Source: Telmatospirillum sp.
GTDB taxonomy: Bacteria > Pseudomonadota > Alphaproteobacteria > CACIAM-22H2
NCBI GenBank assembly: GCA_020248985.1
Contig: JADCGL010000041.1
Coordinates: 1 to 56,338 of the forward strand
Reading direction: 5' to 3'
DNA length: 56,338 nt
A program made the position numbers and the translations under genes. The notes under the pieces are model-generated. The model saw only the letters and a list, made by a program, of their open reading frames with translations, was not told the DNA's origin and ran no database searches. Below, piece by piece: positions 16,554 through 28,703 of this stretch. Position 1 is the stretch's first letter; every line of letters begins with the position of its first letter.

Positions 16554-18578
16554 TCAGGCTTGGCGCAGATTGGCGACGATGCCGCCGACGTCGCTGCGCA
16601 ATCGGTCGGCCTGTGCGGCCAGATCGCGCGATTGGATTTCGAGGGCCCCCGTGCGCTCGGAAGCGGCCGTCGCATCCGCGACGATCGCGGCCATCATGTC
16701 GGAAACGCCGCTGGTCGTCGCGGCCGTCTGCGCCACGTTGCCTGCAATGGCGCTTGTCGATTGGTTCTGGCTTTCGACCGCCTCGACGATGGCGCCGGCA
16801 TAACGCTGCACTTCGCCGAAAGCACCTCGCACGTCGCCGATCGTCTCGACCACACGCCCCGTGGCGGTGCGGATCGCCGATATCTGGCGGCCGATATCTT
16901 CGGTCGCGCGCGCGGTCTGCTGGGCGAGCGACTTGACCTCGCTCGCCACCACGGCAAAACCCTTGCCGGCCTCGCCCGCGCGTGCCGCTTCGATGGTGGC
17001 GTTGAGCGCCAGGAGATTGGTCTGGCCCGCGATCTCTGCGATCAGCTTTGCGACGTCGCCGATTTTCTGGGCGGCTTCGGCCAAGACCGCGATCTCGCGG
17101 TCGGTGCGCGCCACGGCGTCGTTGGCGGTGGCGACACTTTGCGACGATTGCTGCGCTTGGCCGCGAACGTCGAGAATGGAGGCCGCAAGCCGTTCGCATT
17201 CGGCGGCAAAGCCGCTCACCGCCTGCGAGGCTTCGACGGCCGACGCGGCCGCGCGCGTCGAGCCTTGGCGAATGCGCGCCGAATTCGCGACCAGTTCGGC
17301 CGCCGTGCCTTGGCCCGCGCGGGCGGCCCCCACCACCTGCTCGATCACGTCGCGCACACGCGCTTCGAGCGTTTGGGCGAGCGTGTCGAGCGCTTGGCGG
17401 CGTTCGGCGGCTGCCTGTGCGACTTGCGCTTCGCGCGCCTGCGCCTGGCGCACTTGGTCGGCGAGCAGACCCTGGCGGAACAGCTCGACCGCTTTGCCGA
17501 TGCGCCCAATCTCGTCGCTGCGCTTGGCTTCGGAAAGTTCGACATCGAGTTCGCCCGCCGCAAGCCGGTTCATGGTTTCGGTCAGATGTGCGAGCGGCCG
17601 CACGATCGACAGCAGCAGCATGACGCCAACCGCGACCGCGACCACGACCAAACCGATTGCGAGTGCCACGCCGCCGATCAAAGCTTGGCGCCTTGCGGCG
17701 AGTTCGGCTTTATTGGCGGCGGCAAGATCGGCCAGCAAGGCCGTTTCGGCGCTCTGTGCCGCCCGCCCGCGCGCTGCAGCTGCGACCAGCCACGTTTCGC
17801 CCGCCATGCGCTCGCCCGCCAACAAGCGCGTGCGCAAGGCGGCAATCACCGCACCGTCGCTGCCGGTGAGCGCCGACAGGCCGGCCGCTTTGATCGGGCC
17901 GTCGGCAAAGGATTCGAACAGGGTCGCATAGACCGCCTGCTCGGCGCCGAAGCTGCGCAAGTTCGAAAGGTCCGGTGCCGCCATCGCAGCGGCCGCCGCA
18001 AGATTGCGCGCGACGAACACGGTTTCGCGCGCCGCCGCATCCTTGGCGCGCAGCAGATAGACATAGGCATTCACGCGCGCCGAGATTTCCGGTGCGGCCC
18101 CGAGCCCCGCAATCTCGCCGACCACATCGAGCATGCGCGCGATCGTCGCGTCGAAATAGGCGGCCGTCTCGGCCGGGCCCAGGCGGCCGGCATCGAAATC
18201 GGCCCGGCGCCCGTCGAGATTGCCGAACGCCTCGCCCGCGCGCGCGAACGCATCCGAGAAGCGCTTGCCGAAACGTTCCTGCGTGATGCGGTCGGCGACT
18301 TCGTAGAGCCGCGCACTCGCCGCATCGGTTGCGGCCCGCTGCGTCTGCAGGACCGCGCGCGACGCCCCCGCCGCAAGGGCCGCTTGGGACGCGGCGTTCT
18401 CGCGCTGCAACTCGTGCAAGGTGGGCCCGAGCCGGCCCGCCAGTTCGACCGCGTCGGCGATGCGCTGCGTCTCGCCAAGGGCGCGCAAGCCCTCGAGACC
18501 GCGCTGGACCGCAAGGCCGCACAGGCCGAGCAACGGGATCAGCAGCAGAAGAACGATTTTGCGGCGCAGGTCGAGCAT
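16554..18578 (-). CDS. Methyl-accepting chemotaxis protein with NIT-type sensor domain
   Basis: A 674-residue chemoreceptor. A first membrane helix ([16 protein letters not shown]) precedes a large periplasmic helical domain. The pattern [22 protein letters not shown] fits a nitrate/nitrite-sensing (NIT) domain. A second helix at about residues 300-325 leads to a HAMP segment ([20 protein letters not shown]). The signalling hairpin follows, with the conserved tip [20 protein letters not shown]. The protein relays signals to CheA/CheW, which are not encoded here. It has no clear C-terminal CheR-tethering pentapeptide, ending in ANLRQA. Confidence 0.92.
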   Translation of the reverse strand: MLDLRRKIVLLLLIPLLGLCGLAVQRGLEGLRALGETQRIADAVELAGRLGPTLHELQRENAASQAALAAGASRAVLQTQRAATDAASARLYEVADRITQERFGKRFSDAFARAGEAFGNLDGRRADFDAGRLGPAETAAYFDATIARMLDVVGEIAGLGAAPEISARVNAYVYLLRAKDAAARETVFVARNLAAAAAMAAPDLSNLRSFGAEQAVYATLFESFADGPIKAAGLSALTGSDGAVIAALRTRLLAGERMAGETWLVAAAARGRAAQSAETALLADLAAANKAELAARRQALIGGVALAIGLVVVAVAVGVMLLLSIVRPLAHLTETMNRLAAGELDVELSEAKRSDEIGRIGKAVELFRQGLLADQVRQAQAREAQVAQAAAERRQALDTLAQTLEARVRDVIEQVVGAARAGQGTAAELVANSARIRQGSTRAAASAVEASQAVSGFAAECERLAASILDVRGQAQQSSQSVATANDAVARTDREIAVLAEAAQKIGDVAKLIAEIAGQTNLLALNATIEAARAGEAGKGFAVVASEVKSLAQQTARATEDIGRQISAIRTATGRVVETIGDVRGAFGEVQRYAGAIVEAVESQNQSTSAIAGNVAQTAATTSGVSDMMAAIVADATAASERTGALEIQSRDLAAQADRLRSDVGGIVANLRQA

Positions 18579-18664
18579 GGGGTTTCCCGGCGAAAAGGGC
18601 GCGTGCGAAACGCACGCCCCCCGCGTTTCGCGCCCGGTTGCGCGAAGGTTACGCCTGGCAAAGA

Positions 18665-21600
18665 TTACGCTGGCCCGAACCCGCCCCCGCCCGGGGTTTC
18701 GATCACGAAGATGTCGCCTTGCTCGACCTGCCATTGCGCGGTCGCGCCCTTCTCTTCGATGCGGCCGTCGGCGCGCACGACCCAGTTGCGGCCGAGCTTT
18801 CCGGCATCGCCGCCTTCGAGCCCGAAGGGCGGCACGATGCGGCGGTTGGCGAGGATCGCGCAGGTCATGGCTTCGAGGAAGCGGATCTTGCGCACCACGC
18901 CGTCGCCGCCGCGTGTGCGCCCGGCCCCGCCCGAGCCGCGCCTTATCGAAAAACTTTCGACGCGCACGGGGAAGCGCCATTCGAGCACTTCAGGATCGGT
19001 CAGGCGCGAATTGGTCATGTGCGTCTGCACCGCATCCGTGCCTTCGAAATCGGGACCCGCACCCGAGCCGCCGGCGATGGTTTCGTAATATTGATGGCGG
19101 GCATTGCCGAAGGTGAAATTGTTCATGGTGCCCTGCGCACCCGCCATCGCACCGAGCGCCCCGTAGAGACAGTCGGTCACGGTCTGCGAGGTCTCGACGT
19201 TGCCGGCGACGACGGCGGCCGGATAACGCGGTCGCAGCATCGAGCCTTCGGGTATGCGCACATCGAGCGGCTTCAAGACGCCCGCATTCATCGGGATGTC
19301 GCCGGGGACGAGCGTGCGGAACACGTAGAGCACCGCCGCCATGCACACGGCGGCGGGCGCGTTGAAATTGTTTGGGCGCTGCGCGGACGTGCCCGCAAAG
19401 TCGATGACGGCACTGCGCGTCTGCCGGTCGATCGAAATCGCCGCGCGCACGACAGCGCCGTCGTCCATCGCGTATTCGAAGGCACCGTCTTTGAGCACGT
19501 CGAGCACGCGGCGCACCTGTTCTTCGGCATTGTCCTGCACATGGCCCATATAGGCGCGCACGGTGGCGAGCCCGAAATCGCGCACCATCTTGCGCAGCTC
19601 CTGGGCGCCCTTCTCGCACGCCGCAATCTGCGCCTTGAGGTCGCCGATATTCTGGGCGGGATTGCGCGCGGGGTACCGGCCACTTTGCAGCAAGGTCACC
19701 ATCTCGGCCTCGCGCAGATGGCCTTGTTCGACGAGCAGGAAATCGTCGATCAGCACGCCCTCTTCTTCGACAGTCGTCGAATCGGGCGGCATCGAGCCCG
19801 GCGTGAGGCCGCCAATGTCGGCCTGGTGGCCGCGGCTTGCGACGAAAAACAGAATCTCGGCGCCGCCCTCGTCGAACACCGGCATCACGACGGTGACGTC
19901 CGGCAGATGCGTGCCGCCATTGTAGGGCGCGTTCAGCACATAGACATTGCCGGGCCGCATCGTGCCTTCGCGCGCGCGCGTGACGGCGGCGACACTCTCG
20001 CCCATCGAGCCGAGATGGACCGGCATGTGCGGCGCATTGGCGATGAGGTTGCCGGCCCGGTCGAACAGCGCGCAGGAGAAATCCAAGCGCTCTTTGATGT
20101 TGACCGAGAAGGCCGTGTTCTGGAGTGCGACCCCCATCTGTTCGGCGATCGACATGAACAGATTGTTGAAGACCTCGAGCATCACCGGATCGACCTTGGT
20201 GCCGGCCGCATGCGTGCGCTGAATGGCCGCCACGCGGCGCAGCACGAGATGGTCTTTGGCCGTGACCTCCGCCTGCCAACCCGGCTCGACGATCGTGGTC
20301 GCGTTGGCGTCGGCCAGGATCGCAGGGCCATCGACGCGCATGCCGGGCGCGAGCCGTTCGCGGTGATAGATCGGCGCATCGATGCTGGCGCCGTCGGCGA
20401 ACATTTTCACGATGGCGTCCGGCGTCGGCGGTGTCGCATCGCCGAGAGAAGCAGCCGCATCGTCGCTCGCGTCCGACCGGCCGATCGCTTCGATGGCAAC
20501 CTGCTCGACCACGATCGCCTTACCTGGCAGCGTGAAGCCGTAGCGCTGGCGATGGGCCTCGGCGAATTCGGCCTGCATCGTGGCGAGTGGGGCATCGGCC
20601 ACCGGCAGCGTGGAATCCGTGCCCTCGTATTTGAGATGCAGGCGGCGCTGGATCTCGATCTTGTCGGCCGGCACGTCCTGGCGGTTCAGCTCGGCCAAAC
20701 CTTCGGCGGCGAGCGTGTCGAGATCGGCGGCAATTGCGGGCAGCAGGTTTTCCTCAAGGCGCCGCTCGACCGCGCGTTCGCGCAGCACGCGCAGGTCGGC
20801 AAGGCCCATGCCGTAAGCCGACAGCACGCCCGCAAACGGATGCACGAACACGGTGCGCATGCCGAGCGCGTCGGCCACTTTGCACGCATGCTGGCCGCCG
20901 GCGCCGCCGAAGCAGTTGAGCGCGTAGCCTTGCACGTCGTAGCCGCGCTGGATCGAGATCTGCTTGATGGCGTTTGCCATGTTCTCGACCGCAATTCTGA
21001 GGAAACCTTCGGCGACCTCTTCGGGCGCCGTTGGCTTCCCCGTCGCGGTCGCCACGCGCGCGGCAAGGTCGGAAAATTTTTCGCGCACGATGTCGGCATC
21101 GAGCGGCGCGTCGCCGGTGGGGCCGAAGAGTTTCGGGAAAAACGCGGGCACGATCTTGCCGACCATGACGTTGGCGTCGGTGACGCACAATGGCCCGCCG
21201 CGGCGATAGCAGGCGGGGCCCGGGTTCGCACCCGCACTGTCGGGCCCGACGCGAAAGCGCGCGCCGTCGAAATGCAGGATCGAGCCGCCGCCGGCCGCGA
21301 CCGTGTTGATCTTCATCATGGGTGCACGCATGCGCACGCCGGCCACGATCGTCTCGAAGGTGCGCTCGAAAGCGCCGTTGTAGAGGGCGACGTCGGTGGA
21401 CGTCCCGCCCATGTCGAAGCCGATGATCTTGTCGAACCCGGCCGACGCACCCGTGGCCGCCGCCCCCACGATGCCGCCCGCCGGCCCCGACAGGATCGAA
21501 TCCTTGCCCTGGAATAGGCGCGCATCCACAAGCCCGCCATTCGACTGCATGAACAAGAGCCGCGTGTCGCCAAGGGCGGCCGCCACGCGGTCCACATAAT

Positions 21601-22258
21601 TGCGCAGGATCGGCGACACGTAGGCGTCCACAACGGTCGTGTCGCCGCGCCCGACGAGTTTCATCAAGGGCGACACAGCGTGGCTTGCGGAGATCTGCGT
21701 AAAACCGATGCGCTGTGCGATCGCGGCCACGGCTTGTTCGTGGGCCGGATAGCGATAGCCATGCATCAACACGATCGCGACCGCGCGAATGCCGTCGTTA
21801 TAGGCTTTTTGCAACGCGGCTTCGGCCGCCGCTTCGTCAAGCGTTCGCACGACAGAACCGTGCGCATCGACGCGCTCGACGATCTCGAGGCTGCGCTCGT
21901 AGAGCAGCTCCGGCAGCTCGATCTTGCGCACGAAGAGCTTGGGCCGGTTCTGGTAGGCGATGCGCAGCTGGTCGGCGAAGCCCGCCGTGATCGCAAGCGC
22001 CACGCGCGCCCCTTTGCGCTCGAGGAGCGCATTGGTCGCAACCGTGGTGCCCATCTTGACCGCGTCGATCGGCTGGCCCGCAAGGCTTGCGTCGGCAGGC
22101 AAGCCCAGCAGATCGCGAATCCCCTGCAGCGCCGCATCGTCGTAGCGCCCCGGATTTTCCGACAGCAGCTTGTGCGTGGCAAAGCGGCCGTCGGGCCGCT
22201 TGGCGACGATGTCGGTGAAAGTGCCGCCGCGGTCGATCCAGAATTGCCAGCCAGTCAT
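18665..22258 (-). CDS. 5-oxoprolinase, fused hydantoinase A/B form
   Basis: A 1197-residue protein that combines the HyuA and HyuB parts, as in eukaryotic-type 5-oxoprolinase. The HyuA half begins with [14 protein letters not shown] and has [15 protein letters not shown], the ASKHA-type phosphate loops. The HyuB half begins near [22 protein letters not shown] and contains [17 protein letters not shown] and [13 protein letters not shown]-like [13 protein letters not shown]. The enzyme opens 5-oxoproline to glutamate with ATP, completing gamma-glutamyl peptide turnover; a hydantoinase activity is the alternative. An acetyltransferase gene lies 18 bp upstream and a peptide-type ABC transporter beyond it, on the same strand. 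Confidence 0.9.
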   Translation of the reverse strand: MTGWQFWIDRGGTFTDIVAKRPDGRFATHKLLSENPGRYDDAALQGIRDLLGLPADASLAGQPIDAVKMGTTVATNALLERKGARVALAITAGFADQLRIAYQNRPKLFVRKIELPELLYERSLEIVERVDAHGSVVRTLDEAAAEAALQKAYNDGIRAVAIVLMHGYRYPAHEQAVAAIAQRIGFTQISASHAVSPLMKLVGRGDTTVVDAYVSPILRNYVDRVAAALGDTRLLFMQSNGGLVDARLFQGKDSILSGPAGGIVGAAATGASAGFDKIIGFDMGGTSTDVALYNGAFERTFETIVAGVRMRAPMMKINTVAAGGGSILHFDGARFRVGPDSAGANPGPACYRRGGPLCVTDANVMVGKIVPAFFPKLFGPTGDAPLDADIVREKFSDLAARVATATGKPTAPEEVAEGFLRIAVENMANAIKQISIQRGYDVQGYALNCFGGAGGQHACKVADALGMRTVFVHPFAGVLSAYGMGLADLRVLRERAVERRLEENLLPAIAADLDTLAAEGLAELNRQDVPADKIEIQRRLHLKYEGTDSTLPVADAPLATMQAEFAEAHRQRYGFTLPGKAIVVEQVAIEAIGRSDASDDAAASLGDATPPTPDAIVKMFADGASIDAPIYHRERLAPGMRVDGPAILADANATTIVEPGWQAEVTAKDHLVLRRVAAIQRTHAAGTKVDPVMLEVFNNLFMSIAEQMGVALQNTAFSVNIKERLDFSCALFDRAGNLIANAPHMPVHLGSMGESVAAVTRAREGTMRPGNVYVLNAPYNGGTHLPDVTVVMPVFDEGGAEILFFVASRGHQADIGGLTPGSMPPDSTTVEEEGVLIDDFLLVEQGHLREAEMVTLLQSGRYPARNPAQNIGDLKAQIAACEKGAQELRKMVRDFGLATVRAYMGHVQDNAEEQVRRVLDVLKDGAFEYAMDDGAVVRAAISIDRQTRSAVIDFAGTSAQRPNNFNAPAAVCMAAVLYVFRTLVPGDIPMNAGVLKPLDVRIPEGSMLRPRYPAAVVAGNVETSQTVTDCLYGALGAMAGAQGTMNNFTFGNARHQYYETIAGGSGAGPDFEGTDAVQTHMTNSRLTDPEVLEWRFPVRVESFSIRRGSGGAGRTRGGDGVVRKIRFLEAMTCAILANRRIVPPFGLEGGDAGKLGRNWVVRADGRIEEKGATAQWQVEQGDIFVIETPGGGGFGPA

Positions 22259-22276
22259 GCCGAGGAGGCTAACGCG

Positions 22277-22798
22277 TCATGCCGCCTGCCGCCAACTGCC
22301 GCGAAGCGACCTCCGGCGTTCGACCGCACCCGACACGCCCGCAAACGCGTTGCGCGCAAGCCCGCAGGCGAGAAGCCGGTCGGGATTTTCGCCCGGCATG
22401 TGCAGGCCCAGCGGGGCGGCAGGCGCGAAACCGAAGCGCTTGTAGTAGCCGATGTCGCCGACCAGCACGACACGCGCGGCATTCATCCAAGCGGCGGCAT
22501 CGAGCGTGTCGCGGATCAAGGCCACGCCGATGCCGCGGCCCTTCAAGGCCGGCTCGGCCGCAACGGGGCCGAGCAGCAAGGCCGTGTGGCCGCCGATGGC
22601 GACGGGCCAATAGCGGATCGTGCCGAGGAGGCGGCCGTCGGCGTCGGACCGCGCGACGCGCGACAAATGGTGCACCGGCGGCACGTGGCTGCGATAGCGG
22701 TACGAGATCTTGGCGTGCCGGTCGGGGCCGAAGGCCCGGTCGAGAAGCGCTTCGATGGCAGGCCCGTCTTCGGGCCGTTCGGTGGTCAGGTGGAACAT
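22277..22798 (-). CDS. GNAT-family N-acetyltransferase
   Basis: A 173-residue GNAT protein of the small YhbS-like type. It has RPEDGPAIEALLDRAFG at the N-terminus, the acetyl-CoA loop LKGRGIGVALIRD (motif Q/RxxGxG/A), and VVLVGDIGYYKRFGFAPA near the end, typical of this group. The start at 22798 has GAGG five bases upstream and is preferred over the ATG at 22816. It is followed after 18 bp by the 5-oxoprolinase gene on the same strand, so the two may be co-transcribed. The substrate is unknown. Confidence 0.87.
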   Translation of the reverse strand: MFHLTTERPEDGPAIEALLDRAFGPDRHAKISYRYRSHVPPVHHLSRVARSDADGRLLGTIRYWPVAIGGHTALLLGPVAAEPALKGRGIGVALIRDTLDAAAWMNAARVVLVGDIGYYKRFGFAPAAPLGLHMPGENPDRLLACGLARNAFAGVSGAVERRRSLRGSWRQAA

Positions 22799-23000
22799 AG
22801 AATCCTCACGCGGCAAAAGGGGACGTCGAACAGCGACGCGCGCGATTGCCGAGGAGGACGGGCTATTTTATGGGTAAATCGGAAAGCCGGTCGGACGACG
22901 AATCAGCGCGCACAAGGGCCGAAGCCCTGCGCTCGTCGTCGCAACCGAAGAAGACCGGCGTTTTCCATGGTTTCTTTTTAGACGACGACGCGGCTGCGCG
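22799..23000. other. Intergenic spacer without recognised gene
   Basis: About 200 bp between the ABC permease stop and the acetyltransferase start, both on the minus strand. The open plus-strand frame here runs into the permease gene and shows no codon bias or similarity, so I do not call it. No convincing terminator or known RNA was seen. Confidence 0.5.
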
Positions 23001-23897
23001 TCAAACCTTGAATTTGGGGTCGAGCCAGTCGCGCAAGCTGTCGCCGAACAGGTTGAAGGCGAAGACGGCGACCGAGATGGCGAGGCCCGGGAACAGGATC
23101 ATCCACGGCGCTTCGCGGTAGAAGTCCGACGCGTTGCCCGACAGCATGAGCCCCCAGGCGGGCGTGGGCTCGGTGACGCCCAGGCCCAGGAACGACAGCG
23201 AGGCTTCGAGCAGGATCGCCTGCGCGATGAAGGCCGTGAACATGATCAGGAACGGGGCCGAGACGTTCGGCACCATGTGGCGGAAGATGATGCGCGTGTG
23301 GCTGAAACCGGCCGCGCGTGCCGCGTCGATATAGGGCATCTCGCGGATCGACAAAGCGGCCGAGCGCACGACGCGCGCGACCTTCGGCACGATCGGGATC
23401 GCGATCGCGACGATGAGGTTCACGTCCACGCCGCCGACGAGATTGCGGCCCAGCATCGCCACGACGACGAGGGCCAGCACGATGATCGGGAAGGCCAGCA
23501 TCACGTCGATGAAGCGCTGCACGGCCATGTCGATGCGGCCGCCGAAATAGGCCGACGACACGCCGACGACGGCCCCCAATGTGCAGCCGAACAGCGACGA
23601 GAAGAAGCCGATCGTGAGGGCCGTGCGCGCGCCGTAGATCACGCGGCTGAAAATGTCGCGCCCGAACGCGTCGGTGCCCATCGGATGCGTGGCGGATGGG
23701 GCTGCCAGCATCGCGCCGAAATCGATCGTCAGCGGATCGAAGGGTGCCACGAGTTCGGCGAACATGCCGGCAAACAGCATCACGAGAATGGCCACGCCCG
23801 AGATCGCGCCCAAGGGCTGGGCGATGCAGAACTCGACCAGGGCCGAACGGCGCTTGCGGATATTGTAGGTAACGGTGGGCTGGGAAACGGTCGCCAT
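23001..23897 (-). CDS. Peptide/nickel-type ABC transporter permease (DppC-like)
   Basis: A 298-residue inner-membrane permease. The N-terminal cytoplasmic stretch and first helix are followed by THPMGTDAFGRDIFSRVIYGARTAL, the OppC-type N-terminal signature. The coupling motif is EMPYIDAARAAGFSHTRIIFRHMVPN (EAA loop). SLSFLGLGVTEPTPAWGLML closes the domain. It is the last gene of the ABC operon, one base after the other permease's stop. The ATG at 23897 (MATVSQP) is chosen over the in-frame start at 23939, which would overlap the upstream gene. Confidence 0.93.
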   Translation of the reverse strand: MATVSQPTVTYNIRKRRSALVEFCIAQPLGAISGVAILVMLFAGMFAELVAPFDPLTIDFGAMLAAPSATHPMGTDAFGRDIFSRVIYGARTALTIGFFSSLFGCTLGAVVGVSSAYFGGRIDMAVQRFIDVMLAFPIIVLALVVVAMLGRNLVGGVDVNLIVAIAIPIVPKVARVVRSAALSIREMPYIDAARAAGFSHTRIIFRHMVPNVSAPFLIMFTAFIAQAILLEASLSFLGLGVTEPTPAWGLMLSGNASDFYREAPWMILFPGLAISVAVFAFNLFGDSLRDWLDPKFKV

Positions 23898-23898
23898 G

Positions 23899-24858
23899 TC
23901 ACTTGCTCCCGTAGCGGATGCGCGGGTCGAGCCAGGCATAGAGCAGATCGACGACCAGATTGGTCACAATAAACACGACCGCGATCAGCATGACGATCGA
24001 CTGGATCAGCGTGAAATCGTTGCGGCTGATCGCCTGCACGAACAGGCGGCCGAGGCCGTTCAGGTTGAAGACCTGCTCGGTCACCACGAGGCCGCCGATC
24101 AGGAACGCGAATTCGAGGCCGATCACGGTAATGGCGGGCAGCATCGCGTTGCGCATCGCGTGGCGCGAGACGACGAGCTTTTCGTAGACGCCTTTGGCGC
24201 GCGCGGTGCGGATATAGTCTTCCTTCATCACTTCCACGATCGACGAGCGCACCATGCGCGCCACGACCGCCGAATATCGGTAGCCAACGGCCAAAGCGGG
24301 CCAGATGAGCTGGCTTATATTGGCGACCGGATCGACGTAGAACGGCGTGTAGGTGATCGGCGGCAGCCAGTTGAACAGATACAGCAGCCCCAGAATGATG
24401 ATCATGCCGAGCCAGAAGCTCGGCACGGCCAGACCTGCGATGGTGACGATGCGTATCGTGTAGTCGATCCACGTGTCTTTGAACAACGCCGACAGCGTGC
24501 CGAGCGGTATCGCGATCAGAATCGCGATCACGGTTGCCATCAACGCGACCTGCAAGGTGAGTTCGAGGCGGAGCGAAATCTCCTCGACCACCGGCCGGTC
24601 CGTCCACATCGAATTGCCGAGATTGAGCGTGGCAAGGCCCGTCATCCACTGGCCGAACTGCACGATCATCGGCTGGTCGAGGCCGAGGCGCGCGCGCTCC
24701 TTCTCGATCGTCTCCTGCGTCACGCTGCCGCCGTCGCCGCGCAGTTTCACCTCGACAATGTCCCCCGGCACGACCCTGAGCATGAAGAAGATCAGGATCG
24801 CGACCCCGACCAAGGTCGGGATCATCAGGAGGGTGCGGTTGGCGAGATATCCGAGCAT
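23899..24858 (-). CDS. Peptide/nickel-type ABC transporter permease (DppB-like)
   Basis: A 319-residue permease. The opening LANRTLLMIPTLVGVAILIFFMLRVVPGD is the standard DppB N-terminus. After a periplasmic loop with LGLDQPMIVQFGQWM come five more helices and the EAA loop (MKEDYIRTARAKGVYEKLVV with RHAMRNAMLPAITV). It forms the membrane channel together with the DppC-like protein encoded next. The gene lies 36 bp after the binding-protein gene. Confidence 0.93.
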   Translation of the reverse strand: MLGYLANRTLLMIPTLVGVAILIFFMLRVVPGDIVEVKLRGDGGSVTQETIEKERARLGLDQPMIVQFGQWMTGLATLNLGNSMWTDRPVVEEISLRLELTLQVALMATVIAILIAIPLGTLSALFKDTWIDYTIRIVTIAGLAVPSFWLGMIIILGLLYLFNWLPPITYTPFYVDPVANISQLIWPALAVGYRYSAVVARMVRSSIVEVMKEDYIRTARAKGVYEKLVVSRHAMRNAMLPAITVIGLEFAFLIGGLVVTEQVFNLNGLGRLFVQAISRNDFTLIQSIVMLIAVVFIVTNLVVDLLYAWLDPRIRYGSK

Positions 24859-24894
24859 CGGCGACGGCGGCTTTCTGTGGCGTGGACGGCGACG

Positions 24895-26478
24895 TTACTG
24901 GTTCAGCCAAACCCCGGCCAGGTTCTGGCCCAGATTGTGGCTCGGCGACATTTCCCAGCCCATCACGGCCTTGTTGGTCGGGATGATGCGGTGCCACCAC
25001 AGCAGCGGCGCCTGGTAGACCTGCTCGAACATGCGCGCTTCGAACTGGCGGATGATGTCGTAGCGCTTGGTCGTGTCGCGCTCGCGCGACTGCAGATCGT
25101 AGAGCCGGTCGAGCTCGCGATCGATCGAACGCGAGCGGTTTTCGGGCGCCCGGTCGAACGAAACGTACTTGGCGAGACCCAGGCTCGGCTCGTCCATGAA
25201 CAGGTTCGAGAAATCGACCGCGACGTCGAAATTGCCGCTCGACATGGCCGCAAGATACGGCGACGTCTCCGACTGGCGATGCTCGACCTCGACGCCGATC
25301 TGGCGCCATTGGTCGACCAGATAGATGCCGGCCGGCGTGTAGGGCTGCGGGGTCGCACGGTTGTGCAGCACGAATTTGAGGTTCGAAGCCCCTGCCGCCT
25401 GCAGGAGACGGCGCGCTTCGGCGCGGGCGGCGGCGATGTTGGTGCCGTAGCCCGGAACCTTGGCGAGGTCCGCATCCTTGATCGCGAACGGCGAGCCCGG
25501 GCGCACGAGGCCGCCCACGTCGCGCAACGTCGCCTGGCGCGCAAGCCCCTGGGCACCCGCACGGCGGTCGATCGCCATGTTGAGGGCCTGGCGCACGCGC
25601 ACGTCGTCGAACGGCTTCTTCTCGACGTTGAACACGACGAGCAGATTGAGCGTCCAGCCCGATTCTTCGATGCGCACCCTGTCGCCCATGCCTTGGACGA
25701 GACGGTCGCGCTCGGCCGGGCTGATGCCGCGGAACTCGGCCATCACCTGCCCGCCCTGCAGCGCGTTCAGCATCGCGGCGGGCTGGCTCATGAAGACGCC
25801 GCGGAAGCCGTCGAGATAGGGCTTGCCGGGTTCGAAATAGCGCTCGTTGCGCGTCCCCGTGACATGGCTGCCCTTGACGTGTTCGCCGAAGCGGAACGGC
25901 CCTGAGCCCATAATGTTGTTGCGCGGGAAGTTGGGATCGGCCGCCAATTTCGCTGCCGAATAGACGCAATTCCACGGGCTCGCGAAATGCTCCATCATCG
26001 CGGGATTGGGCGCCTTCATCTTGAAGGTGATCGTGGTCGCATCCGGCGTTTCGATCGTGTCGATGTCGCCGAACGTGGCCTGGCGCGTGGACACGATGCC
26101 CGTGGGCGGGGCGCGGAGACGCTCGTAGGTCGCCTTGACGTCGGCCGAGGTCAGCGGCGTGCCGTCGTGGAACGCGACGTTGCTGCGCAGCTTGAACGTA
26201 TAGGTCATGAGGTCGGGGGCGACCGTCCAGCTTTCGGCCAGATCGCCCTTCACGCCCGGATATTTCGACAGGTCGAACTGCATCAGCGTCGAATAGAAGG
26301 GCGAGGCGAAATGCAGCGTCGCGAAGGTGTCGGACGCGTGGCAGTCGTAATGCGGCGTCTCGGCCGAAATCGCGTAGGTGAGCGTGCCGCCGCGCTTGGG
26401 CGTCTGGGCGTCGGCCGTGCCGGCGAAGGCAAGGCCGGCGGCGGCAATGCCCGCCGCAAGCATACGAAGATAGCTCAT
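24895..26478 (-). CDS. ABC transporter periplasmic substrate-binding protein, peptide family 5
   Basis: A 527-residue family-5 solute-binding protein. It has a Sec signal peptide (MSYLRMLAAGIAAAGLAFAG, cleavage near ADAQ). GDLAESWTVAPDLMTYTFKL, then FHDGTPLTSADVKATYERL, are the classic family motifs, and DDVRVRQALNMAIDR marks the second lobe. Family members bind oligopeptides, glutathione, opines, nickel or sugars. With the 5-oxoprolinase nearby, a gamma-glutamyl or similar peptide ligand is imaginable but not shown. A 107-bp gap with a hairpin separates it from the ATPase gene upstream. Confidence 0.93.
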   Translation of the reverse strand: MSYLRMLAAGIAAAGLAFAGTADAQTPKRGGTLTYAISAETPHYDCHASDTFATLHFASPFYSTLMQFDLSKYPGVKGDLAESWTVAPDLMTYTFKLRSNVAFHDGTPLTSADVKATYERLRAPPTGIVSTRQATFGDIDTIETPDATTITFKMKAPNPAMMEHFASPWNCVYSAAKLAADPNFPRNNIMGSGPFRFGEHVKGSHVTGTRNERYFEPGKPYLDGFRGVFMSQPAAMLNALQGGQVMAEFRGISPAERDRLVQGMGDRVRIEESGWTLNLLVVFNVEKKPFDDVRVRQALNMAIDRRAGAQGLARQATLRDVGGLVRPGSPFAIKDADLAKVPGYGTNIAAARAEARRLLQAAGASNLKFVLHNRATPQPYTPAGIYLVDQWRQIGVEVEHRQSETSPYLAAMSSGNFDVAVDFSNLFMDEPSLGLAKYVSFDRAPENRSRSIDRELDRLYDLQSRERDTTKRYDIIRQFEARMFEQVYQAPLLWWHRIIPTNKAVMGWEMSPSHNLGQNLAGVWLNQ

Positions 26479-26504
26479 CGGGACAGTTCCTCCTTCAAAG
26501 GCGG

Positions 26505-26534
26505 CGCGGGGTTCTTGGGGGGCTTATCCCCGCG
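26505..26534 (-). other. Intercistronic hairpin between ATPase and binding-protein genes
   Basis: CGCGGGG (26505-26511) and CCCCGCG (26528-26534) can form a 7-bp stem with a 16-base loop in the 107-bp gap. Such stems between transporter genes often mark mRNA processing sites or 5' stabilisers for the binding-protein message. There is no U-run on the transcribed side. The role is inferred. Confidence 0.35.
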
Positions 26535-26585
26535 TCCGTTCTGTTGCACGCAATGGAAGACGCGTTGCAGGCGTTCCGTCAAGCG

Positions 26586-28622
<2,037 letters not shown>

Positions 28623-28644
28623 GTGGGCGTCCCTAGACTTTTTT

Positions 28645-28671
28645 GTTAGTGCAAGCCTCTAACATGCTTGC
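28645..28671 (-). repeat. Two interleaved inverted repeats in the leader of the fused ATPase gene
   Basis: In the transcript sense the order is GCAAGC, AT, GTTAG, AG, GCTTGC, A, CTAAC, then six A residues. GCAAGC pairs with GCTTGC and GTTAG pairs with CTAAC, so the two hairpins exclude each other. A pseudoknot is unlikely because the last loop has one base. This could be a simple RNA switch or an operator. Confidence 0.4.
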
Positions 28672-28703
28672 TGCGGATTTTCCAGCCTTCGAACGGCGCG
28701 GCG

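Noticed and set aside
22846-23121. Plus-strand frame of 91 codons between the acetyltransferase and the permease gene
   Set aside because: Half of it is antisense to the permease, there is no Shine-Dalgarno, and codon use does not resemble the real genes.
28645-28671. H-type pseudoknot riboswitch (preQ1 or SAM-II type)
   Set aside because: The last loop would have one base to span a six-pair stem, which is not feasible, and class-specific bases are missing.
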